Origin: Chitinophaga sp. H8
GTDB taxonomy: Bacteria > Bacteroidota > Bacteroidia > Chitinophagales > Chitinophagaceae
Direction of reading: 5' to 3'
NCBI RefSeq assembly: GCF_040567655.1
Contig: NZ_JBEXAC010000001.1
Location: forward strand, 2,976,001 to 3,040,000
Length of the DNA stretch: 64,000 nt
Shown in pieces: positions 53,865-63,174 of this stretch (positions within the stretch are counted from its first letter, which is position 1; each line of letters begins with the position of its first letter). The position numbers and the translations under genes are program-made. The notes below the pieces were generated by a model that had not been told where the DNA came from, made no database searches, and was given only the letters and a program-made list of their open reading frames with translations.

Positions 53865-54935
53865 TCATCTTTTTTTGGCCCGTAAATATTGATCCGGCCA
53901 TGGCATCCCTTCAAATCCCAATTCATGCGCAGCATGTAACGGAAAATAAGGATCCCGTAACAGTTCCCTCGCCATAATAACAAGATCTGCCTTACCGGTG
54001 GCTATAATTTCCTCTGCTTCTTTGGCAGTAGTGATCATACCTACGGCACCTGTCCGCATTCCCGTTTCCTGATGTATTTTTTCTGCAAAAGGTACCTGGT
54101 ACAAGGGACCTACTGTTATCTTCGCATGCGCCACCAGGCCTCCTGAAGAACAATCTATCAGGTCCACTTCTTTATCTTTCAGTACCGCTGCCAGTTGTAT
54201 GGATTCTTCCAGCGACCATCCCCCAGCTGCCCAATCCGTGGCAGAAATACGTACAAATAGTGGATACTGTGCCGGCCAAACAGCTCTTATTGCTGCTGTT
54301 ATCTCCAATAACAACCGGATCCTGTTTTCAAAACTGCCTCCATATTCATCTGTACGCTGATTACTCAGTGGAGATAAAAATTCATGGATGAGGTAGCCAT
54401 GTGCAGCATGTATTTCCAACACTTTAAATCCTGCCTGCAATGCTCTCACTGCTGCTTTACTAAAGTCTGTTATCACCTGCTGTATGCCCTCCGTTGTCAA
54501 AGCCAGGGGCATACCATAATCCTCACTAAAAGGAATCGCACTGGGGGCCACTACCTGCCAGCCTCCGGCAGCTGCCGGCACCAGCTTATTGCCCTTCCAG
54601 GGGGAAGTCATACTCGCTTTACGCCCTGCATGTGCCAGCTGCATCCCTGCAATACTACCCTGCGCATGTATAAACGAAGTGACTCTTTGCAATACAGGAA
54701 TATGTTCATCTTTCCAGATACCCAGATCATCCGGGGAAATACGTCCCTCCGGAGAAACAGCAGTAGCTTCCGTGAGCACCAACCCGGCACCTCCCACCGC
54801 CCGGCTACCCAGATGTACCAGGTGCCAGTCGTTTGCAAATCCATCCACTGATGAATACTCACACATGGGTGAAACGGCCACCCTGTTCCTGAAAGTAATC
54901 TCCCTGAGCTGTAACGGACTGAATAAATGTGTCAT
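53865..54935 (-). CDS. NADH:flavin oxidoreductase, YqjM-type old yellow enzyme
   Basis: 356 residues from ATG 54935 (MTHLFSPLQL); an ATG four codons earlier is less family-like. FMN-dependent TIM barrel reducing activated C=C bonds. The class III (YqjM/thermophilic-like) Cys is C25 in SPMCEYSS; the substrate His pair is in EIHAAHGYLIHEF, with FLSPLSNQRTDEYGGSFENR after it and the FMN-binding ARELLRDPYFP near the C terminus. It follows an aldose-epimerase-like gene by 33 nt on the same strand. The natural substrate is unknown. Confidence 0.9.
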   Translation of the reverse strand: MTHLFSPLQLREITFRNRVAVSPMCEYSSVDGFANDWHLVHLGSRAVGGAGLVLTEATAVSPEGRISPDDLGIWKDEHIPVLQRVTSFIHAQGSIAGMQLAHAGRKASMTSPWKGNKLVPAAAGGWQVVAPSAIPFSEDYGMPLALTTEGIQQVITDFSKAAVRALQAGFKVLEIHAAHGYLIHEFLSPLSNQRTDEYGGSFENRIRLLLEITAAIRAVWPAQYPLFVRISATDWAAGGWSLEESIQLAAVLKDKEVDLIDCSSGGLVAHAKITVGPLYQVPFAEKIHQETGMRTGAVGMITTAKEAEEIIATGKADLVIMARELLRDPYFPLHAAHELGFEGMPWPDQYLRAKKR

Positions 54936-54968
54936 AATATCCTGCACTGGTTAAAGCATGCAATATCT

Positions 54969-55838
54969 CTAAAAGAAAACAACTTTCCAATCCCGTTTGA
55001 ATTTACCATCGGGGAATAATCGCTCTATTCCTTCTTTATCTTCCAGCTTGCCATTAGTGCCCTCATGATCTGCAATACCACACCAGGGTTCAATACATAT
55101 AAAATCGGCATCCTTGGCCGACCAGATCCCTAAATAAGGAAAGCCTTCCGTATCCATCTCCAATCCATGCGGCGTAGCATCACTCTTCAACGTTACTTTG
55201 GTGGAAGCCAGCTCCTTAAATACGAGGGCATCATTATAAAACAAGGGTTTGTTAACCGGTAATGTGTGGGTATGTTCCAATGATGGTACCGGTGTATTTT
55301 CAATCAACCCTGCAGCAGACAATGGCCATTTGCCCGCATGCTCCTCCTCATTGAAATAAAGATAATAGTCCTCAAAAGTAGTACCTGCCACCAGGGGTAC
55401 TTTAAATGCGGGATGCCCTCCTACGGAAAACAACAGATCAGACTTTCCCGTATTTTCAATCTCATAGATCACTGTCAGCTGTTCTTCTGCAATGGCATAG
55501 TGGATGTGAAAGCGGAAATGAAACGGATACACTTTCCAGGTAGCTTCATTATCGGTAAGTGTGAGCGTAATCCGGCTATCCGTTTGAGCAGTTACCTCAA
55601 ACACCATATCCCTGGCAAAACCATGCCTGCCCAGGGAATACGACTTCCCTTCATACGTATAGCTGTTATTGTTTAACCCGCCTACCACCGGAAATAATAC
55701 CGGACTTTTTTTCCCCCAGAAAGCAGGATCTCCACTCCACATGTATTCCAGTTGCAGATCCTTACGGATCACACTTTGCAGCTCTGCGCCTTTTTCAGCA
55801 ATCGTAACACTTAATTTTTCATTGGATAATTGCAGCAT
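54969..55838 (-). CDS. Aldose 1-epimerase-like (LacX-type) protein
   Basis: 289 residues of the galactose-mutarotase superfamily, LacX subgroup. The conserved SVGGHPAFKVPL with a catalytic His, the Arg in LGRHGFARD and the Glu in FICIEPWCG near the C terminus are visible. Cytosolic; interconverts sugar anomers or binds sugar phosphates. First gene of a two-gene unit with the old yellow enzyme, with a perfect -7 box upstream. Confidence 0.9.
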   Translation of the reverse strand: MLQLSNEKLSVTIAEKGAELQSVIRKDLQLEYMWSGDPAFWGKKSPVLFPVVGGLNNNSYTYEGKSYSLGRHGFARDMVFEVTAQTDSRITLTLTDNEATWKVYPFHFRFHIHYAIAEEQLTVIYEIENTGKSDLLFSVGGHPAFKVPLVAGTTFEDYYLYFNEEEHAGKWPLSAAGLIENTPVPSLEHTHTLPVNKPLFYNDALVFKELASTKVTLKSDATPHGLEMDTEGFPYLGIWSAKDADFICIEPWCGIADHEGTNGKLEDKEGIERLFPDGKFKRDWKVVFF

Positions 55839-55879
55839 ATGTGATGAGGTTTTATATATTCCTGATTTTACATGTGCTG

Positions 55880-55887
55880 CAAAAATA
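55880..55887 (-). promoter_or_regulatory. -7 box for the epimerase/old yellow enzyme operon
   Basis: Minus-strand TATTTTTG, an exact TAnnTTTG; predicted start near 55873, 35 nt before the ATG. The -33 box is poor. Confidence 0.45.
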
Positions 55888-55942
55888 GTACTACTTTGGC
55901 AATTCCGGTGGATGCCCGTTTATCCAGCGCCTGATTATTACC

Positions 55943-55950
55943 TATCTTTG
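55943..55950 (+). promoter_or_regulatory. -7 box for the SDR gene
   Basis: TATCTTTG, an exact TAnnTTTG; predicted start near 55957, 41 nt before the ATG. It is divergent from the minus-strand box 56 nt away. The -33 box is weak. Confidence 0.45.
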
Positions 55951-55997
55951 CGGCAACCATAATAATTTGAATTTACTCACAATAAAGCGGAAAGATC

Positions 55998-56714
55998 ATG
56001 GAGTCATTAAAAGGAAAAACAGCGCTCATTACAGGCGGAGGTAAAGGCATAGGCCGCGCCATCGCCATTGCGCTGGCAAAAGAAGGAGTCAACATCGCGC
56101 TGCTGGGACGGTCTACCGGCCCACTGGAAGAAGTAGCTGCAGAGGTAGCTGCTCACCGTGTAAAAGTAGCTTTTGCGATTGCAGATGTAGGAGATATAAA
56201 TGCCGTAAATACTGCGGTACAAAAGATTTCCGAAGCATTTGACACTATCGATATTCTCATCAATAATGCAGGGATTGCTGCCTTTGGCAATTTTATGGAA
56301 TTAGCGCCCGAACAATGGGAAAACATCATCCGCGTAAACCTCCTGGGTGTATATTATGTTACACGTGCCATACTGCCGGGTATGATCGAACGCCAGACCG
56401 GAGATATTATCAATATCTCTTCTACAGCGGGACAACGAGGTGCACCACTTACCAGTGCATACAGTGCCTCTAAATTTGGTTTACTGGGCCTTACTGAATC
56501 CCTGATGCTGGAAGTAAGGAAGCATAATATCCGCGTCAGCGCCTTAACCCCCAGTACAATTGCTACAGACATGGCAAAGGAACTGAAACTGACTGATGGT
56601 AATCCCGACAAGGTATTGCAACCGGATGACCTGGCCGAGTTTGTGGTATCACAACTGAAACTGAACCGCCGGGTGCTGGTAAAATCTGCAGGGTTATGGT
56701 CTACTAATCCCTGA
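55998..56714 (+). CDS. Short-chain dehydrogenase, FabG-like
   Basis: 238 residues of classical SDR type. The cofactor loop TGGGKGIG (12-19), NNAG (89-92), catalytic S142, Y155 and K159 in the S-x12-Y-x3-K pattern ([17 protein letters not shown]). Closest in form to 3-oxoacyl-ACP reductases, but a single stand-alone gene gives no proof of that substrate, so no symbol is given. An 8-bp hairpin overlaps its stop codon (56711-56728) and another follows (56742-56777). Confidence 0.85.
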   Translation: MESLKGKTALITGGGKGIGRAIAIALAKEGVNIALLGRSTGPLEEVAAEVAAHRVKVAFAIADVGDINAVNTAVQKISEAFDTIDILINNAGIAAFGNFMELAPEQWENIIRVNLLGVYYVTRAILPGMIERQTGDIINISSTAGQRGAPLTSAYSASKFGLLGLTESLMLEVRKHNIRVSALTPSTIATDMAKELKLTDGNPDKVLQPDDLAEFVVSQLKLNRRVLVKSAGLWSTNP

Positions 56715-56802
56715 TCCTCCAGGATCAGATAACATAACAGTGCCGGTTCACCGTAAATATTCACTTACTGAACCGGCGCCTCCACCCTATAAGAATACTT
56801 AC

Positions 56803-57444
56803 ATGCAACCAGATATGAACAACGGCGTGGCCTTGCCCCATCTCCAGAAACTGGGATATGAGTTTTACAACCGTACCAATGTACTCACCATCGCCAAAGC
56901 ACTGATAGGAAAGATTATCGTTACCCACTTTGACGGACAGTATACGGCAGGGCGCATTGTGGAAACAGAAGCCTATAACGGTATCATTGATAAAGCCTCC
57001 CACGCCTATGGGGGCAGGCGTACCAACAGGACTGAAGTGATGTACCAACAGGCGGGGCTTGCTTATGTTTACTTATGCTATGGTATTCACCATCTTTTTA
57101 ATATCGTTACCAACGAGCAGGATACACCGCATGCGGTGTTGGTAAGAGCAGTAGCGCCGCTGGCAGGTATTCCGGTTATGCTGGAGCGAACCGGTAAAAA
57201 GAAAGCAGATTACACCCTTACCAGAGGTCCGGGCAATGTTTCCAAAGCATTAGGTATCGTAACAGGCCACACCGGGCAAAGCCTGCTGGGCGATGTCATA
57301 TACATCGCAACAGACAACTTCCCCATAAAACCGCGGGAAATTGTGGCTACTCCACGTATTGGGGTAGACTATGCAGGTGCAGATGCATTGCTCCCCTACC
57401 GGTTTATACTGAAAGGCAACCCATATGTAAGTGGAAAAAAATAA
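56803..57444 (+). CDS. Alkyladenine (3-methyladenine) DNA glycosylase
   Basis: 213 residues from ATG 56803 (a second Met 15 nt later is possible). An upstream GTG at 56740 is rejected because those codons lie in a 9-bp hairpin. AAG/MPG family: LGYEFYNRTNVLTIAKALIG, the catalytic Glu in IVETEAYNG, YVYLCYGIHHLFNIV and the RGPGNVSKALGI loop. It removes alkylated purines from DNA to start base-excision repair. Length matches bacterial members. Confidence 0.9.
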   Translation: MQPDMNNGVALPHLQKLGYEFYNRTNVLTIAKALIGKIIVTHFDGQYTAGRIVETEAYNGIIDKASHAYGGRRTNRTEVMYQQAGLAYVYLCYGIHHLFNIVTNEQDTPHAVLVRAVAPLAGIPVMLERTGKKKADYTLTRGPGNVSKALGIVTGHTGQSLLGDVIYIATDNFPIKPREIVATPRIGVDYAGADALLPYRFILKGNPYVSGKK

Positions 57445-57507
57445 AACCAGCAAACCCCGGTGCACTACTTCCCGGGATCTACTGGTTGTCATTTATGCAA
57501 AGAAAGA

Positions 57508-59673
57508 TTACTCTATCACTTTCAGGTATCTCCCCAGCCAGTAAGGCAACAGGTACTCATCTCCTGCCAGCTCACTCGTGCCTTGCTCTTTAGAATCCAG
57601 ATTAAATGCATTGGCATTATGCCGGTGCATAGGCTGCTCTCCCGGAGGAATTAATTCTGTAGTAGTTTGTCCGCGGAAATTATCCGGTAAAAATACCAGG
57701 TCTTTCCGGTGGGAATTCTTTATGCCCCAACGCACCTGATCCAATGGATACTCCCGTAAATACCAGAATGTAGCAGCTTCATCATAAGTACCTGCTGTAG
57801 CTAAAGTAATCAGGTTCCATAATGGATTCTTTTCTGGTCGTTCCAGCTGCCAGTGATTCAGGATCACCCCTTTAAACTGTTGTTGCAGCTCCGGTGTAAA
57901 GGCATAACGTTCCAATACCCAATAAGTCAGGAAAGCCATTTCATCATCCGAATGATTCCATCCACCCATCCCCAGGTCAATGCCCATATGTTTGAACCCT
58001 GGCGTAGCTTTGATCGTATTGTAATCAACCAGGATATTTTTAAGATAGCCATGTTCCTTCATCAGGCGGTAGGCTTCTGTTTTGTAAATCTCTTTACCGG
58101 TAAGGGCATAACCCAGTTGTAATCCTGCAATGATGGTCGTACTGCCTAACTTACGGTCGCCAATGGTTTCAGGGTACATATTGATGTATTCCGGATTCCA
58201 GCGCCCCCATAAAGTAGGTTTGCCATCCACATCTATAAAGTAATAGTTGTTATCAAGGAGATGCATTAAGATCTTATCCATAAATGCAGCCACTCTTTTC
58301 TTCTCTCCTTCTGTTTCTGCTACCATTTCATCCAGCACGGCGGCAATGAAAATATAGGCTACAAATTCATCACTGCTGGTATGTCCTTTCCATTCCCATT
58401 CCGGATCCGGAGAATCGCGCCAATGTTCCGGGTCAGAGTTCTTATATCCTTTCCTTTCAAAGGTGCGGGAAGGGAATCCTTTTAACTGGTTAATAGACAA
58501 CAAACGTTCAAAGGCCTCAAATGCTTCCCAGGCATACCGTTTTGCTTTTTTGTCGCCGGTTACCTGATAACGGAAAGCCTGACTACCCAGATAAAATGCA
58601 CTCCACAAACCATCATTATCAGTATCTGCCATTTCCGCAGAAGCCAGATCACCAGGTGATTTCAGATGTATATTTGAAATAAACCCGTAACGGATATGCC
58701 TGTCCCGGATTTTATTCTGGAAATAAACAGCTTTTTTCTCCAGGGTTTGTGTACTGAATTCTATTTTATTTAATCCGCTGTTGGTGAGCAAAAAAATGTT
58801 TCCTTCACTATCAGCTGTTATACCTGTTATCTGGTCATTGTCCAGCCAGCGTTTGGATGCATAATACCGGAACTTACCGGAGTTTTCTTTCATAAAAGCC
58901 CCTATTGGAGTACCTGCCCATACGTGCCCGTTTACTACCGCCAGCTGGCTGATATTCTGAACCGGCACTTTCGTCTGCATGCCAAAGGTGCTGTCGCCGG
59001 TAGCTTTATCAATCCCAAAATAGCCATTGGCGGTTCCCAGGATGATTTCATTCCCGCGAAAAGCTACTGACTGCAGATTATTACCTTTATGAATCGCTTC
59101 CCAGCGCTCTCCCGCCAGCTGGTATACTCCTCTGGTACTAAATCCGTAAAATGCACCATCTTTTGCCTGAATAGAAAGCAATGCATCTCCCGGTGCGGGG
59201 ATGTTGATCAGTTTTCCCTGACGGTATAGTCCCGTTGCATTCTTTCCTGCCAGCAATACGGTTCCATCTTCTGCTACCGCCAGCATGTTAAACTTTCCTT
59301 TGGGCAGCAAACCATAGGGTACACCTGCATATCCGTTGGTCAGAAATTTATCTTCATACAGATAATACAAATGTCCGGCACCTTCCTGTGCAGTAATATC
59401 CACTGGTATTTTTTGTGCCAAAGGCCGGAAACGTACATCTCTTATCAGCTTATTGTCACTAACCCGGTATAATCCTTTATTGCTAAGCACATAGGCAATA
59501 TCATTATAGTCTGTAACTACCTTTTTCAGTGTACTTCCCTTTAACTCATCAGGCAAAGGATATTTCACTGAAATAGCCTGTTTGAAAGGCGTATCCGGAT
59601 CATTTGCCCAGACTTTCCCGGTTGCCAGGGTGAACAGCAAACATCCCCCTGCAACAAATAAACGTGTGATCAT
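57508..59673 (-). CDS. Exported propeller/helical-barrel protein of the utilisation-like operon
   Basis: 721 residues with a signal peptide (ending VWAN). Residues about 40-315 are propeller-type repeats (GLYRVSDNKL, GVYQLAGERW, GAFMKENSGKFRYY), similar to two-component-regulator propellers. Residues about 330-721 are helical with repeated W/Y motifs (DTDNDGLWSAFYLGSQAFRY, GGWNHSDDEMAFLTYW), suggesting an alpha-alpha barrel as in several glycoside hydrolases and lyases. Family not recognised with certainty, so no enzyme name is given. Twelve nt downstream of the GH67N-type gene, so the same operon. Confidence 0.75.
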   Translation of the reverse strand: MITRLFVAGGCLLFTLATGKVWANDPDTPFKQAISVKYPLPDELKGSTLKKVVTDYNDIAYVLSNKGLYRVSDNKLIRDVRFRPLAQKIPVDITAQEGAGHLYYLYEDKFLTNGYAGVPYGLLPKGKFNMLAVAEDGTVLLAGKNATGLYRQGKLINIPAPGDALLSIQAKDGAFYGFSTRGVYQLAGERWEAIHKGNNLQSVAFRGNEIILGTANGYFGIDKATGDSTFGMQTKVPVQNISQLAVVNGHVWAGTPIGAFMKENSGKFRYYASKRWLDNDQITGITADSEGNIFLLTNSGLNKIEFSTQTLEKKAVYFQNKIRDRHIRYGFISNIHLKSPGDLASAEMADTDNDGLWSAFYLGSQAFRYQVTGDKKAKRYAWEAFEAFERLLSINQLKGFPSRTFERKGYKNSDPEHWRDSPDPEWEWKGHTSSDEFVAYIFIAAVLDEMVAETEGEKKRVAAFMDKILMHLLDNNYYFIDVDGKPTLWGRWNPEYINMYPETIGDRKLGSTTIIAGLQLGYALTGKEIYKTEAYRLMKEHGYLKNILVDYNTIKATPGFKHMGIDLGMGGWNHSDDEMAFLTYWVLERYAFTPELQQQFKGVILNHWQLERPEKNPLWNLITLATAGTYDEAATFWYLREYPLDQVRWGIKNSHRKDLVFLPDNFRGQTTTELIPPGEQPMHRHNANAFNLDSKEQGTSELAGDEYLLPYWLGRYLKVIE

Positions 59674-59685
59674 AAGCTTTAACTA

Positions 59686-62079
59686 TTATTTTTCTTTGAT
59701 CAGCCACACTTCCGATACCCGGGAGTGCTGCCGCCAGTTAATATGTTCTTCATCAATCGTATCCCAGGTGAGCAGTAGCTTACCTTCCCGGATTAATCCT
59801 GCCGGTATGGGAAATACTTTTCTTTCACCAATACCTTTTCCATAGATGGTAGGTTGGAGACGCTGACCATTGGCTTTTAGCAAGGACTCTCCATAACCGG
59901 TTACCTGCACGGTATAAGTTGCGGTGCTATCCAGTTGTTCATATAATAATCCAGTAGGCCAGCGCAAACTCATCATCCACGAAAGCCGCTTCCTGCTCAT
60001 CCCTCCGTCCCACCAGTCAAATCCGGGATTATCACTTTTGCGCATCAGCGGATCAGTATTGATACCTTCTCCCCTTACCACGTGTGGCGACTTTGATACA
60101 TTGGCTACATTATCATAGAAACTTCCCGGTCCGGGGTTTTCCCATGTTGCCAAAGTATCCAGTGCTTTCAGCTGGCGTTCCTTATCTGTAAGCTGGCCAA
60201 TACGTTTAAACTCATCCTCCAGCCACCATCTGTTGTTCAGTGGCCGGTCCAGGAAGTCGAGCACAGCCCCCCGCTCTGATCCTGATGCTTTATACTTGGC
60301 TACACTTGTTTGCAGCTGCACGGAATTATAAAGCGCTTCGCACAGTTCAATTATTTTCTGATGCCATTCCGGTTTTACCGGCGCTGTCACTGCTTCCTGC
60401 AATATCTTTTCTGCGGCAGCCATCGCTGGCACAACACCTGTTTCTTTTGCTTTTAACAATACTGCATTGGCCCTTTGCTCCAGTGCTGATTCATAGATAT
60501 AACGTTCACGTACATATGCATCATAATAAGCGCGTAATAAACACATCTGCCAGCGCCAGTTGCCAGACAGTTCCAGGTGTTTCTGTGCGATGTTTTGCCA
60601 CAGCTGCAAGGTAGCCGGGATACTCCCATTGGCCACAATAGGACCTTCCCAGTTTTTCTCCAATGCCAGAATGCCATCTGCTGCGGTAGCGGCAATATCA
60701 CTGGCGAAGAAAAAATTAGCATACTGCAATACAATATTCCTCACATCTGCTCCGGCATGCCATCCCAACTGGCTCCAGACGGCTTTATTAATATCATCGT
60801 GCGCCCCATCTGAATAGGAGATAAAGCCATTGGTAAAGCCTACGGTATGACGGTAAATATTGGCATAATAATAAGGCTGTGGGTTTACCGGCTCACGCCC
60901 CAGCGTAAAATTAAAGGCAGGATCCCACCAGGCTACCGGGTAATCACAACGCACGGTATGCGTAATGTCGGGGTAATTGCGTAATCCGTATCTGGCAGGC
61001 AAGGCAGCCCTGGTTTCCTCAAACGGAGGGCTGCTGGGCCCACATACCAATCCACCCATCCAGGCAGGTAGTTTGGTGTTCATATACTGATATACAAACT
61101 GGCTCTGTGCTGGTGTAAATCCTTGTAGGGACAGCCAGATCCTGGCCTGTGGGTGATACTTCTTTAATATCGGTGCCAATGTTTCCAGCAAAGGCATCAT
61201 GAGTTCGGGAGGATTTTTTCCGGGATCTCCTCCTGGAAAAAACACATCATCTATTTTAGGGGTCTGCTTATACAGTGTTTCACATTCCACGATATATGCG
61301 GCACGTTTAGCCGCATCGCTCAGGTCTGTTTCCACCGGTGTCCAGGCCCAGTAATCGATGCCATACCGCTTACAGATCCCGCTGATCAGGATATTCATTT
61401 TTTCCGGTGCCACCTTAAAGTGCGGACTTGGTTTGCCGGCAAACGGGATCGTTTCTACGCTGTTGGCGCCAAAGATCACCAGCTCCCGGATATACTGGTC
61501 ATATTGTTCCGGTGTCCAGCCATCATAAGAGTTGGCCGTATTCCGGTACCCCAGCTGATGCCCGCGCACCGGTACTTCCGGCCACTCTGCGAGCGACAGG
61601 TTTGCAGCTACACCTACACTATTCTTTTGATATTGTAACAACCGGAGCAAATGTCCGGCACCAAAGAGTACCCCTCTGCTATCCCGGCCTTCAATACATA
61701 CTACGGTACGTCCTTTTTCCTGCATGCTCCCTATCCGGTAGGCCTCCGCCTGCAATGACAAGGGAGGGGCTCCGGGCACATTCACCTTATTTTTAGCACC
61801 TGCCTGTTGGAGTACAATCACATCACCAGCAGCCGGCAATTGGGTCGCTATTTCCCAACGCAGTCCTGTTCTTTTGGCTACTTCTTCTATTAATATCTTT
61901 GCGGCCATCGCTTCGCTTTCCGGCAAACGGCCCTTACCTGTAACAACCGTCACTTTAGTAAGCGTCACCTGCTGTCCATAAACAGGTGACGCTGTGAATA
62001 ATGCAAATACGCCTGTCAACAATAACAGTAACGCTGCATAGCGGGCATAGGTAATGAACAAGTGTAGATAACTTTTCAT
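59686..62079 (-). CDS. Exported GH67N/GH20-like glycosidase-type protein
   Basis: 797 residues from ATG 62079, which yields a signal peptide ending SPVYGQ; a longer frame from 62157 would bury it. Residues about 40-150 resemble the hexosaminidase/alpha-glucuronidase N-terminal domain (SEAMAAKILIEEVAKRTG, GVLFGAGHLLRLL), and about 165-560 a TIM barrel (RGHQLGYRNTANSYDGW, WAWTPVET, DDVFFPGGDPG). Catalytic acids are not assigned with confidence. It lies between a glycerophosphodiesterase and the propeller protein and likely acts on the same exported substrate. Confidence 0.75.
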   Translation of the reverse strand: MKSYLHLFITYARYAALLLLLTGVFALFTASPVYGQQVTLTKVTVVTGKGRLPESEAMAAKILIEEVAKRTGLRWEIATQLPAAGDVIVLQQAGAKNKVNVPGAPPLSLQAEAYRIGSMQEKGRTVVCIEGRDSRGVLFGAGHLLRLLQYQKNSVGVAANLSLAEWPEVPVRGHQLGYRNTANSYDGWTPEQYDQYIRELVIFGANSVETIPFAGKPSPHFKVAPEKMNILISGICKRYGIDYWAWTPVETDLSDAAKRAAYIVECETLYKQTPKIDDVFFPGGDPGKNPPELMMPLLETLAPILKKYHPQARIWLSLQGFTPAQSQFVYQYMNTKLPAWMGGLVCGPSSPPFEETRAALPARYGLRNYPDITHTVRCDYPVAWWDPAFNFTLGREPVNPQPYYYANIYRHTVGFTNGFISYSDGAHDDINKAVWSQLGWHAGADVRNIVLQYANFFFASDIAATAADGILALEKNWEGPIVANGSIPATLQLWQNIAQKHLELSGNWRWQMCLLRAYYDAYVRERYIYESALEQRANAVLLKAKETGVVPAMAAAEKILQEAVTAPVKPEWHQKIIELCEALYNSVQLQTSVAKYKASGSERGAVLDFLDRPLNNRWWLEDEFKRIGQLTDKERQLKALDTLATWENPGPGSFYDNVANVSKSPHVVRGEGINTDPLMRKSDNPGFDWWDGGMSRKRLSWMMSLRWPTGLLYEQLDSTATYTVQVTGYGESLLKANGQRLQPTIYGKGIGERKVFPIPAGLIREGKLLLTWDTIDEEHINWRQHSRVSEVWLIKEK

Positions 62080-62206
62080 GAAACAACTTAATAATCGTGG
62101 GTTTACAGCTACTTTTTTATACTTGCCAAACTGATTAAAGTGCTCCCGACATTTCACACTGCTGCTGAGTATAAAAAAACAGGGTTTTCAAGTACAGTTT
62201 GAAATA

Positions 62207-63022
62207 TTATCTCCTGCCTTTTTTCTGCAGATATTTTACTAAGATTTCCGGATGATCTGTTTGCATACCATCCACCTTCAGCTGTAATGCAGGATCCCAT
62301 TGCGCGGGTCCTTCTTCTTTCTCCTGCACATCCAGCCACACTGCTACTTTGGCTGCTTTTGCAGCAGCCAGCATTTCCGGTGTATATTGCCGGTGATCAC
62401 CATCCAATGCCGCCACTTTTGCAGTGCGGATAAACGCCTGTAAGCTGGCTGCATCTTTTACCGTTTCCGGCAAACTGCACATCAAGGGCATTTGCGGCGC
62501 TATTTGCTGCCACTGTTTCAACTGCTCTTCCGCATTAATATATACGATAACAGATCGTTCCATGCCTGCAGCTTTGATCAAAGCGTAGGTTTTGGCAACA
62601 TCTGCGTCCTTAAAATCAAGGTAGATATGAATCTTGCCTTTACAGGCTGCCAGCACTTCCTTAAAAGTGGGCACACGGTACACGTTTTTATCAGCCTCCA
62701 GTCTGGGCTTTACTGCTAATTGCCTGATGGCTGCAAAGGTCAGGTCTTTCACTGCTCCCTTGCCATTCGTCATGTGATCTACGGTAGCATTGTGCATCAG
62801 TACCAGCTCCCCGTCTTTTGTTGTGCGAAGATCTACCTCCACATAATCTACGCCATGTGTAATTGCTTTTTTGCAGGCTGCTACCGTATTTTCCGGTACC
62901 AGTACATGATCGCCCCGGTGCGCAATTACCACCGTTGTATGTTTGCTATAAGGCAAAGGTGGCTGTGCCACCACCTTTGCTGTTATGAAAATTAAAAGGG
63001 AAAATAAGACGTATGAACGCAT
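62207..63022 (-). CDS. Exported glycerophosphodiester phosphodiesterase
   Basis: 271 residues with a signal peptide (about 1-19). GDPD TIM-barrel landmarks: H35-R36-G (IAHRGDHV), P-E44-N-T, E62-x-D64 (VEVDLRTTKDG), H77 (LMHNATVDH) and a YLDFKDAD strand. It hydrolyses glycerophosphodiesters to glycerol 3-phosphate and an alcohol. The next upstream gene is a SusD protein, separated by repeat element E; the downstream GH67N-type gene begins 127 nt later. Confidence 0.9.
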   Translation of the reverse strand: MRSYVLFSLLIFITAKVVAQPPLPYSKHTTVVIAHRGDHVLVPENTVAACKKAITHGVDYVEVDLRTTKDGELVLMHNATVDHMTNGKGAVKDLTFAAIRQLAVKPRLEADKNVYRVPTFKEVLAACKGKIHIYLDFKDADVAKTYALIKAAGMERSVIVYINAEEQLKQWQQIAPQMPLMCSLPETVKDAASLQAFIRTAKVAALDGDHRQYTPEMLAAAKAAKVAVWLDVQEKEEGPAQWDPALQLKVDGMQTDHPEILVKYLQKKGRR

Positions 63023-63030
63023 GTTTTTTT

Positions 63031-63172
63031 AGCTTTTGGCTGTTAGCCTTTAGCTGTTAGCTGCCTGTAGCAATTGAAGACATCGTTTGCTACAGACAGC
63101 TACACCTTATTTAATTTAATAATAATTCGCTTGCATTTATAGCTAAAAGCTAAAGGCTAATAGCTAACAGCT
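63031..63172. repeat. Heptad inverted-repeat element E, between SusD and phosphodiesterase genes
   Basis: The 32-nt arms 63031-63062 and 63141-63172 are inverted copies with four mismatches and a 78-nt spacer that carries its own perfect 9-bp hairpin (63065-63073 with 63087-63095). It starts 2 nt after the SusD stop and ends 8 nt before the phosphodiesterase start, so it fills the whole gap inside the operon. Confidence 0.9.
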
Positions 63173-63174
63173 CC

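Noticed and set aside
56740..56802. GTG start extending the alkyladenine glycosylase
   Set aside because: The region forms a 9-bp hairpin and the added residues do not match the family.
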